NCBI GenBank assembly: GCA_937995835.1
Contig: CALKIV010000076.1
Coordinates: 1-6,013, forward strand
Length of the DNA stretch: 6,013 nt
Direction: 5' to 3'
Source: an uncultured Dysgonomonas sp.
Lineage (GTDB): Bacteria > Bacteroidota > Bacteroidia > Bacteroidales > Dysgonomonadaceae
Within the stretch, counting starts at the first letter, position 1. Each line of letters begins with the position of its first letter. A program made the position numbers and the translations under genes. The notes below the pieces were generated by a model that made no database searches, had not been told where the DNA came from, and saw nothing but the letters and a program-made list of their open reading frames with translations. Shown piece after piece: positions 1-6,013 of this stretch.

Positions 1-1
1 C

Positions 2-1003
2 AACAACTATGAAGCATCAACCTTCATCGTTGTACTCCCTTCCGACGAGGTGTTAAGTACAGATGGCTTTTCGTGGGTATGGGGTGGATCTTCCTATAAT
101 TTCACACATAGCAACACCCTTGTTTCGGCAACCAATCGCATGCATCGTCTTGTTAAGTCTCATGTATTCAAGAGAATTAACAATGCAGAGATCAATACCA
201 GCTTACCAGGCTTTACAGGTAATCCTAGCTTAGGATATGACGGATATGGATATGCTGTCAACGATTATGGTGACATGATTCGCTTTAAGAACAATCAGTT
301 GCAAATGTTAGGGAATTATGATGAGAACGAATGGGTGTCTGTAACTCTAGAAAAAGAGTTTATGAATGGAGCTGTCTATAAAATTGACAAACTTCTTCAA
401 TACTCTCGCTATCAATCCAACTCTTCTTCTGCAGAAGGATGGATGGAGCAAGATATGCTAACCTATCTCAAGCAAGCAGGAAACAACAATCCTGATATCT
501 CGATATATACAGGTTATATGTCATACATGTTAGATCCTCTTCAAAATACGATGTTTCCGTACTCTATTAGTCCATCCTCTTCTTATACCATCCTAATGCC
601 CAACAACGAGGCAATGCAAAGAGCCATAACTAGTGGTGATCTACCTGCACTAGAGGATGTGAAAAAAGATTTAGAGGCTCTGCAAAAAGCAATAAACTTT
701 ATGAGATATCATGTATTAACAGGACCATTATACATGAATGACGGGTATAGCCGTATACTACTTTCTTCTGGCGCTGCACAAGCCTTTGATGTGGCATCTA
801 CAACTTATAAAGAGTTGATCACTTCCACTTTTGTGAGAGTAGAAAAAGATGCAGCAAACAGTCTTAAGTTCAGCACTCAAAACGAGAAGGATAACATGGT
901 TGCCTCTGTCGTTAAGGGCGTCAATCACAGCAATCTATTTGGCAACAAAGCAGTGTTGCATGAGGTTGACAATTATCTTAAGTATATAGGAAAAGACAAA
1001 TAA
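2..1003 (+). CDS. Fasciclin (FAS1) domain surface protein, 5' end missing
   Basis: The reading frame is open to the left edge, so 333 C-terminal residues are visible. A GTG at base 50 opens the longest internal ORF, but it is not the real start: the 16 codons before it are in frame and encode the first strand of a FAS1 fold (ASTFIVVLPSDE, about residues 5-16). Two FAS1-like units can be seen. The first runs from the edge to about residue 133 and ends in NGAVYKIDKLL, matching the family's 'NGvvhvID..L' motif; it carries a Gly/Tyr-rich insertion at about residues 70-86. The second covers about 145-329, with SYTILMPNNEAM (194-205), the conserved YHVLTG (236-241) and closing VLHEVDNYL (318-326). 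FAS1 domains are extracellular adhesion or ligand-binding modules; in Bacteroidota they often sit on surface lipoproteins beside SusC/SusD pairs. The N-terminus is outside the window, so lipidation cannot be checked. It ends 17 bases before susC, probably in the same operon. An accessory binding role is inference; the fold call is fairly secure. Confidence 0.8.
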   Translation, partial: NNYEASTFIVVLPSDEVLSTDGFSWVWGGSSYNFTHSNTLVSATNRMHRLVKSHVFKRINNAEINTSLPGFTGNPSLGYDGYGYAVNDYGDMIRFKNNQLQMLGNYDENEWVSVTLEKEFMNGAVYKIDKLLQYSRYQSNSSSAEGWMEQDMLTYLKQAGNNNPDISIYTGYMSYMLDPLQNTMFPYSISPSSSYTILMPNNEAMQRAITSGDLPALEDVKKDLEALQKAINFMRYHVLTGPLYMNDGYSRILLSSGAAQAFDVASTTYKELITSTFVRVEKDAANSLKFSTQNEKDNMVASVVKGVNHSNLFGNKAVLHEVDNYLKYIGKDK

Positions 1004-1020
1004 ACAAAACCTTAAGAATA
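1004..1020 (+). other. Junction FAS1 gene to susC, no clear Shine-Dalgarno
   Basis: The 17 bases between the TAA stop and the susC ATG are A-rich and contain no GGAGG-like element, promoter or hairpin. This is typical of Bacteroidota, where initiation relies on A/T-rich, unstructured leaders. It supports co-transcription of the two genes. Confidence 0.5.
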
Positions 1021-4000
1021 ATGAATAAAAAACATACAATAATATGCTTTCTCTTTTCCTTTTTCTTCCTAATAGGATTAGAGGCTTTAGCTCAGGAAAA
1101 GGTGTTAATTAGGGGAAAAGTGATATCCGGAACGGATAACGAACCCCTGATTGGAGTTTCCGTTGTGGAAGTTGATAAAGATAATCGGACAATAACAGGA
1201 ACTCAAACAGATTTAGATGGTAACTACAGCTTAAGAGTTAGTGCTGAGTCTAATCACAAATTATTTTTCTCATACATTGGCTTCAAAAATCAGACTCTCA
1301 GCATTTCTGCCGACAGAACTGTGAACTGTGTTTTACAAGAAGACACACAAACTTTGGGAGAAGTGACAGTGACGGCACAAAGAAAAATGTCGTCAGGCTT
1401 TATGGATATCGCCGAACGTGACATGACTTATGCATATAGCAAAATTGATGCTGGCGAAATAGAAAGCCTCCCGGTAGCTTCTATCGATGAAGCCCTGCAA
1501 GGACGTATGGCAGGTGTGGATATCGTGGCCAACTCTGGAGAACCAGGAGCAGGGATGTCCATCCGTATCCGGGGAATCTCTTCGATTAATGCAAATGCAG
1601 ATCCTCTGATAGTTGTGGATGGTATTCCTTTTGAAACAACGATTTCTGACGACTTCGATTTTGCAACAGCTGACGAAGACAGCTATTCGCAACTTCTGAA
1701 CATATCACCAGCAGACATTGAAGAAATCACCGTTCTGAAGGATGCAGCCTCTTGTGCCATTTATGGTAATAAAGGCGCTAACGGAGTGCTTCTCATTAAG
1801 ACCAAAAAGGGGGCATACGGTCCTCCCCGTGTATCATATAGTTTCAAAGGATCAATTAAAAAAATGGGAGACCCAATCCCGACATTGACAGGAGATCAAT
1901 ATGTAGCTATGATCCAGGAGTCATTCCAAAATTCAGGCACGCCAATCAATCTGGTAAACTACCCTGAATTTGCTCGTGACCCCAACAACCCTTACTATTA
2001 TCACAACTATGGTCAGAATACTGATTGGGTTAATGCTATTACCCAAACAGGATTTACACAAGATCACAATATTTCAATTTCAGGTGGAGGGCAAAAAGCT
2101 CTATATAGGATGTCTGCAGGTTTCTACGATGAAGAAGGGACTGTTATAGGTCAAGGTTATCAGCGTTTTACTACTAGCTTCAATATGAATTATTATATTT
2201 CTAAACGCTTGAGGGTTATGGCTGACGTTTCATATACACATGGAAACTCTAATAAAAACTATATGAGTGACCTTCTCGAAAGAACGTATACCAAAATGCC
2301 TAATCAGTCTATATACGAGTACGATGATAGTGGGAGACAAACTCCTAATTATTTTTCTCCTGAATCTACACCACAAGGCAACTTCACCAATGCCAACTTA
2401 GACAAATACACCGGAGGAGTATATAATCCTTTAGCAATGGCTAATGAAGGTGAAGCAAAAGTGACTAGCGACCGAATACGTCCAAGATTTCAATTAACCT
2501 ACAATATTTTGGATGGATTAACCTATGAAGGCGATATTGCTTTTGACATCAACAGTGAAAAAAACAAAAGATTCTTGCCACAAATAGCTACAGGACGCCC
2601 TTGGACTGAAAATACGGTAAACCGAGCAAGTGATTCAGATTCTGAAATGTTTTTAGTAACCACGATGAACTCTGTTAGATATAGCACAACTATTGCTAAA
2701 GATCATGTGATTGCAGCAGCAGCTCGTATACAGACTACTGACAAAAAAACAGAGTCATTTTCTCTCGTTTCAGCCAATGCACCATCCATCGAGATAGGCG
2801 ATCCGTCAAGTGCTTCTCGCATCATATCGGCAAAATCGGGACGAGCTCAAGAGCGTAGTATCTCAGCCTTGGGTCAAGTGCAATATAGCCTAAAAGATCG
2901 CTATATGCTCAACCTTGTTCTCAGAGCCGATGGTGATTCCAAATTTAGCCGTCACAAAAGATACGGTTATTTTCCTAGTGTGTCAGGGAGATGGCGTGTA
3001 TCAGGAGAATCTTTCCTTAGAGATTTTAAATTTTTAGACGATTTTAGCCTTAGAGCCAGTTATGGGACAAACGGAAATGCACCCGGAAAAAATTACATGT
3101 ATTTCAGTAAATACAATTCCTATGATTACACTTACCTAGGACAACAAGGTGTTTATCCTGCCAATATGCAGTTTGAAGATCTACGTTGGGAGAAAAAATC
3201 AGAGTTAAATCTTGGGCTTAACCTTATTCTGTTCGACGACCGTGTGAATATGGACTTCAACTGGTATAAAAATAGAACAGATGACCTCTTCTTCGATGGT
3301 GTTTCTATTCCTAGTACTTCAGGGTACAGTAAAGTACCAATGAACGTAGGGACAGTAGACAATGAGGGTTGGGAGTTTAGCTTATTCAGCACCCCTTATC
3401 GAGACAAAGATTGGACTGTGACATTTAGAGTAAATTTTGCCCACTCGGCCAATATTATACGCTCGCTCTCTGACAATATATCTCTTTCATCAATCCCCAC
3501 AGCTAGCAATGGTCAGTACTTGTCTCGTATTCAAGAAGGAAATCCATTGGGTTCGTTCTATGGTTACAAGTACAAAGGTGTTTACCTAAATGACTCAGAA
3601 ACCATTGCAAAGGATGGCAATGGCAACCCAATATACACCTTTGAGAATGGCAAAAGAGTGCCTGTGAGAATGAAGTTTTGGTATCCGACCAATGGATATG
3701 AATTTCAGGCTGGAGATGCTCGCTACGAAGACATAAACAATGATGGAAATATCAATCATCAAGACATAGTGTATCTTGGAGATGCCAATCCTACACTTAC
3801 AGGAGGTTTTGGACCAAGTATTAAATACAAAAATTGGTCTGTGGATGCATATTTCTACTTCCGATATGGGTCTGATATTGTAAACTCCACCAAAATGAAT
3901 ATGGAGTCAATGTATAACTTTGACAATCAAAGTACAGCAACCTTGAAGCGTTGGAGGCATCCATACCAAGATGCTGCAGATGCTCCTAGCGACCTCATCC

Positions 4001-4311
4001 CACGTGCGCTATACAGACAAGGCTACAACTGGCTAGGCTCTGACAGATATGTGGAAGACGGTTCATTCCTTCGTTGGCAATCATTAACCTTTAGGTACAA
4101 CTTCGATCGCAAATTGATCAACAGACTTGGTTTATCTGCTCTAAACATATCAGGAACACTCTATAATCTTTACACTTGGACTAGCTATACGGGCATGGAT
4201 CCAGAGGTGAGTTTCAGAAGTCTAAGTAAAGATATTTTTCAAATTGGTTATGACACGTCTAAAGCGCCAAGACCAAAGACATTTACACTTAGTCTGAACT
4301 TAACATTTTAA
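1021..4311 (+). CDS. SusC/RagA-family TonB-dependent outer-membrane transporter
   Basis: Complete, 1096 residues, normal for SusC proteins (about 950-1150). It imports a ligand delivered by the SusD lid across the outer membrane with TonB/ExbBD energy. Order of parts: signal peptide 1-24 (lysines, Phe/Leu-rich core, ALA|QE cleavage); carboxypeptidase-like regulatory beta-sandwich about 28-107 (IRGKVISGTDNEPLIGVSV, then TQTDLDGNYSLRV, then FSYIGFKNQ); Ton-box-like LGEVTVTA at 112-119; plug about 142-263 with LQGRMAGVDI, IRIRGISSIN, PLIVVDGIPF, VLKDAASCAIYG and KGANGVLLIKTKKG; 22-strand barrel from about 270 to the aromatic C-terminal strand ending in NLTF. An EF-hand-like loop is at 904-915. 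There is no STN domain before the regulatory domain, so it is not an obvious FecR/sigma signalling receptor. The start is chosen because the signal peptide begins there. The stop lies 5 bases before susD. The family is certain; the substrate is unknown, and no enzyme nearby indicates it. Confidence 0.97.
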   Translation: MNKKHTIICFLFSFFFLIGLEALAQEKVLIRGKVISGTDNEPLIGVSVVEVDKDNRTITGTQTDLDGNYSLRVSAESNHKLFFSYIGFKNQTLSISADRTVNCVLQEDTQTLGEVTVTAQRKMSSGFMDIAERDMTYAYSKIDAGEIESLPVASIDEALQGRMAGVDIVANSGEPGAGMSIRIRGISSINANADPLIVVDGIPFETTISDDFDFATADEDSYSQLLNISPADIEEITVLKDAASCAIYGNKGANGVLLIKTKKGAYGPPRVSYSFKGSIKKMGDPIPTLTGDQYVAMIQESFQNSGTPINLVNYPEFARDPNNPYYYHNYGQNTDWVNAITQTGFTQDHNISISGGGQKALYRMSAGFYDEEGTVIGQGYQRFTTSFNMNYYISKRLRVMADVSYTHGNSNKNYMSDLLERTYTKMPNQSIYEYDDSGRQTPNYFSPESTPQGNFTNANLDKYTGGVYNPLAMANEGEAKVTSDRIRPRFQLTYNILDGLTYEGDIAFDINSEKNKRFLPQIATGRPWTENTVNRASDSDSEMFLVTTMNSVRYSTTIAKDHVIAAAARIQTTDKKTESFSLVSANAPSIEIGDPSSASRIISAKSGRAQERSISALGQVQYSLKDRYMLNLVLRADGDSKFSRHKRYGYFPSVSGRWRVSGESFLRDFKFLDDFSLRASYGTNGNAPGKNYMYFSKYNSYDYTYLGQQGVYPANMQFEDLRWEKKSELNLGLNLILFDDRVNMDFNWYKNRTDDLFFDGVSIPSTSGYSKVPMNVGTVDNEGWEFSLFSTPYRDKDWTVTFRVNFAHSANIIRSLSDNISLSSIPTASNGQYLSRIQEGNPLGSFYGYKYKGVYLNDSETIAKDGNGNPIYTFENGKRVPVRMKFWYPTNGYEFQAGDARYEDINNDGNINHQDIVYLGDANPTLTGGFGPSIKYKNWSVDAYFYFRYGSDIVNSTKMNMESMYNFDNQSTATLKRWRHPYQDAADAPSDLIPRALYRQGYNWLGSDRYVEDGSFLRWQSLTFRYNFDRKLINRLGLSALNISGTLYNLYTWTSYTGMDPEVSFRSLSKDIFQIGYDTSKAPRPKTFTLSLNLTF
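1354..1377 (+). other. Ton-box-like segment of the SusC protein
   Basis: Residues 112-119 (LGEVTVTA) lie between the carboxypeptidase-like domain and the plug. This is the position and typical sequence ('L.EVvVtA') of the segment thought to engage TonB in SusC proteins. Seen by motif only; the contact with TonB is family knowledge. Confidence 0.6.
3730..3765 (+). other. EF-hand/dockerin-like calcium loop in SusC barrel
   Basis: Residues 904-915 read DINNDGNINHQD, matching the DxNxDGxIxxxD calcium-loop pattern with Asp904, Asn906, Asp908, Asn910 and Asp915 as possible ligands. It is followed by LGDANPTLTGGFG, the strand start that usually follows this loop in SusC proteins. The position in the barrel suggests an extracellular loop near the SusD interface. 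Metal binding is inferred from the motif. Confidence 0.6.
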
Positions 4312-4325
4312 AATTAATGACCATG
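4312..4325 (+). other. susC-susD junction with two candidate start codons
   Basis: Only 5 bases separate the susC TAA from the first ATG (4317); a second in-frame ATG follows at 4323. Neither has a Shine-Dalgarno sequence, the upstream bases being A/T only. The products differ by Met-Thr at the N-terminus (MTMIRRKL versus MIRRKL); both give a basic n-region and the same mature lipoprotein. The close spacing fits translational coupling of the transporter and its lid. Confidence 0.5.
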
Positions 4326-5921
4326 ATTAGAAGAAAATTAATAATAGTTTTAGCTCTTGCATGCATCTTCAGTTCATGTTCTGATTGGCTAGATCTCAAT
4401 CCACTAGACAGTGTAGTCAAAGGTGATTTTTGGGCTAAAAAAGAAGATGTAAATGCTGCTGTAATTGGAGTCTACACTTCACTACTAGATAAAGATCTGA
4501 TGGAAAAAACCATCAAGTGGGGAGAGCTTAGAGCCGATATGATGACAGCTAGTACAGCTGCTCCTGCTAACGTGTCAGATGTGATAAAAGGAGAAATAAG
4601 TACTGATAATTCCATTGTCAATTGGGATAAATTCTATGCCACCATCAATCAATGCAATGAGGTATTAGAAAATGCTCCAGCTGTATTGAAGATTGATAAT
4701 TCCTTCACAGAAACAGCTCTTAAACAATATGAAGGTGAAGCGAAAACAATCAGAGCACTGATGTATTTCTACCTAGTACGTTCGTTCAGCGATGTGCCAT
4801 TTGTGCTTAAGGCATCTGGATCTGACCTTCAAGACTATAAAGTAGCAAAAACAGAAGGAACAGAAATACTAAACATGCTGAGTAAAGAACTAGAAGAAAC
4901 CCTGAACGATTTACCCATTACATACAATGACAACGACTCGAACAAAGGACGTGTCACTAGATGGACGGCAATGACTTTATTGGCAGACATCTACCTATGG
5001 CAAGAAAATTATGTCAGATGCAATGAGATATGTTCACAACTGATAGCTTCTGGCCAGTTTTCTTTAATTCCTATAACTAAGAGTCAAGTGGAAGCAGAAA
5101 TAGGAGGAACTACTGAACTCGTTTCCATCGTTAGCGAATCAGATGTCAATGCACTATTTGACAAGATGTATGTTACAGGTAACTCAATCGAAAGCATTTT
5201 CGAAATCCAGTATCCTAAAACAAACGAAGTCTTAGCCGACCCTTTCTACTCTCTATTTAGCAGTGACAACTCTAAACTAGAACTCGTATCTAATGATGAA
5301 GTAGTAAGTACAATCATATTCCCTGAATATCCTTATCCGGGTATCAATGTGTATGATATAAGAGGGAACTCTTATTCTTACAAAGGAATAAACATCTGGA
5401 AATGGATTGGATTATCTCGTTCCGAAAGATTGGTACGTCCCAATAGAACATTTCCTCACTGGATTGTTTATCGCTATTCTGATGTGCTCTTAATGAAAGC
5501 AGAAGCACTTACACAAATGGCAATTGCGGCAAATGATGATCAAGAAAAGTTACAAGAAGCTTATAGCTTAGTATTGGCAGTGCGAAAAAGATCCAATGCT
5601 GTAGAAGATTCTGAATCAGGAATCGATGAGGCAGGAATTATTGGTAAGTCGCTAGAGAAACTGATCTTATCAGAAAGAGCTAGAGAGTTTGCCTTTGAAG
5701 GTAAAAGATGGTATGACGTGCTTAGACACGCCAAAAGAGACAACTTTGATCCTCGCAATGCTATATACTTGCAAGACGTAGCAATCAATGCAGCTCCTTC
5801 TGACAAAGTAGCCAGTCTACTTGTGAAATACAAGAGTAAATGGTTCTGCTATTGGCCAATCTTGACTTCAGCCATTGAAACCAATCCTCTCTTAGTGCAA
5901 AATGAATTTTATCTGCAATAA
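4317..5921 (+). CDS. SusD/RagB-family substrate-binding outer-membrane lipoprotein
   Basis: Complete, 534 residues, within the usual SusD range (about 480-650). It acts as the hinged surface lid that binds ligand over the SusC barrel. The N-terminus is a lipoprotein signal: RRK, a hydrophobic core, then IFSSC with Cys21 as the probable lipidated residue. Phe at -3 is a tolerated lipobox variant. Ser-Asp after the cysteine resembles Bacteroidota surface-export signals. Family motifs follow in order: CSDWLDLNPLDSV (21-33), GELRADMM (69-76), the TPR-helix block YEGEAKTIRALMYFYLVRSF (138-157) with SDVPFV after it, RWTAMTLLADIYLWQ (215-229), YRYSDVLLMKAEAL (385-398), the signature ERAREFAFEGKRWYDVLR (453-470), and the terminal WPI-NPLLVQNEFY (513-532). 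The start could instead be 4323. Mature cysteines besides Cys21 are 113, 235, 239 and 511. Asp31-Ser32-Val33 fits the Bacteroides O-glycosylation motif D(S/T)(A/I/L/V/M/T). It pairs with the SusC gene directly upstream. Family certain, ligand unknown. Confidence 0.97.
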   Translation: MTMIRRKLIIVLALACIFSSCSDWLDLNPLDSVVKGDFWAKKEDVNAAVIGVYTSLLDKDLMEKTIKWGELRADMMTASTAAPANVSDVIKGEISTDNSIVNWDKFYATINQCNEVLENAPAVLKIDNSFTETALKQYEGEAKTIRALMYFYLVRSFSDVPFVLKASGSDLQDYKVAKTEGTEILNMLSKELEETLNDLPITYNDNDSNKGRVTRWTAMTLLADIYLWQENYVRCNEICSQLIASGQFSLIPITKSQVEAEIGGTTELVSIVSESDVNALFDKMYVTGNSIESIFEIQYPKTNEVLADPFYSLFSSDNSKLELVSNDEVVSTIIFPEYPYPGINVYDIRGNSYSYKGINIWKWIGLSRSERLVRPNRTFPHWIVYRYSDVLLMKAEALTQMAIAANDDQEKLQEAYSLVLAVRKRSNAVEDSESGIDEAGIIGKSLEKLILSERAREFAFEGKRWYDVLRHAKRDNFDPRNAIYLQDVAINAAPSDKVASLLVKYKSKWFCYWPILTSAIETNPLLVQNEFYLQ

Positions 5922-5935
5922 AAAAGACTAAAGCT

Positions 5936-6013
5936 ATGAAGATATTAAATAAGACTAAAAGCATCATTTTAGCTGTTTTAGGAATGGCTATCATGTTTGC
6001 CAGAATAAATTCT
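5936..6013 (+). CDS. Start of an exported protein, cut by the window edge
   Basis: An ATG 14 bases after the susD stop opens a frame that stays open for 26 codons to the edge (MKILNKTKSIILAVLGMAIM, then FARINS). It has a basic n-region (three lysines) and a hydrophobic core of about 13 residues, as expected of a signal peptide. No cysteine is present yet, so a lipobox would have to lie just past the edge. The purine-rich leader (AAAAGACTAAAG) is a better ribosome-binding candidate than those of susC and susD. From position, a further accessory surface protein of the SusCD system is likely (another FAS1 protein, a surface glycan-binding protein or an enzyme), but nothing here identifies it. 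Confidence 0.6.
   Translation, partial: MKILNKTKSIILAVLGMAIMFARINS

Noticed and set aside
50..52. GTG as the start of the first gene
   Set aside because: The frame is open upstream to the edge, and the upstream codons encode a conserved FAS1 strand, so the real start is outside the window.
1393..1692. 99-codon ORF on the minus strand
   Set aside because: It lies wholly inside susC, opposite its conserved plug. The translation is Cys/His/Arg-rich without a recognisable domain: a shadow frame.
3153..3392. 79-codon ORF on the minus strand
   Set aside because: It is antisense to the SusC barrel and shows no domain; a chance open frame.
4317..4329. ATGACCATGATTA, identical to the first 13 bases of E. 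coli lacZ
   Set aside because: The match ends there, the following codons encode a normal SusD lipoprotein signal, and the frame continues as SusD. Not vector sequence.
5924..5962. Imperfect direct repeat AAGACTAAAGC / AAGACTAAAAGC
   Set aside because: Two short A-rich copies 27 bases apart, one in the leader and one in codons; likely chance in AT-rich DNA.
5955..5972. Inverted repeat CTAAAA-GCATCA-TTTTAG, a possible hairpin
   Set aside because: The stem is six mostly A-T pairs inside a coding signal peptide, too weak for a terminator or convincing regulator.
5561..5994. Two overlapping minus-strand ORFs over the susD 3' end
   Set aside because: Both lie antisense to the conserved SusD C-terminus and to the next gene start; neither resembles a known protein.

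Overview
This window looks like part of the chromosome of a Bacteroidota species, most likely order Bacteroidales. The evidence is a SusC/SusD outer-membrane uptake pair, AT-rich DNA, A/T-rich gene junctions without clear Shine-Dalgarno sequences, and a lipoprotein signal with Ser-Asp after the lipid-bearing cysteine. The genus cannot be read from the sequence alone.

Layout: all four genes lie on the + strand and are tightly packed, with gaps of 17, 5 and 14 bases, so one polycistronic transcript is likely. In order: (1) bases 2-1003, the 3' part of a gene for a surface protein with two FAS1 (fasciclin-like) domains, its start lying before the window; (2) 1021-4311, a complete SusC-type TonB-dependent transporter of 1096 residues; (3) 4317-5921, a complete SusD-type substrate-binding lipoprotein of 534 residues; (4) 5936 to the window edge, the first 26 codons of a further gene that starts with a signal-peptide-like segment. 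No intergenic stretch exceeds 17 bases. I see no RNA gene, mobile element, CRISPR array, promoter or terminator.

How the genes work together (family knowledge plus inference): SusC is a 22-strand beta-barrel with a periplasmic plug, and SusD is a surface lid that opens and closes over it. Together they capture a ligand and import it with TonB energy. The flanking FAS1 protein and the next exported product are probably accessory surface proteins of the same system. No glycoside hydrolase, peptidase, regulator or sigma/anti-sigma pair is visible, so the substrate (glycan, peptide or other) cannot be named. This SusC lacks the N-terminal STN signalling domain.

The locus looks like an ordinary SusCD-type locus with a FAS1 accessory gene. 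I found no clear new system. The points most worth checking are the FAS1 linkage, the calcium-loop motif in SusC, and the identity of the gene cut at the right edge.
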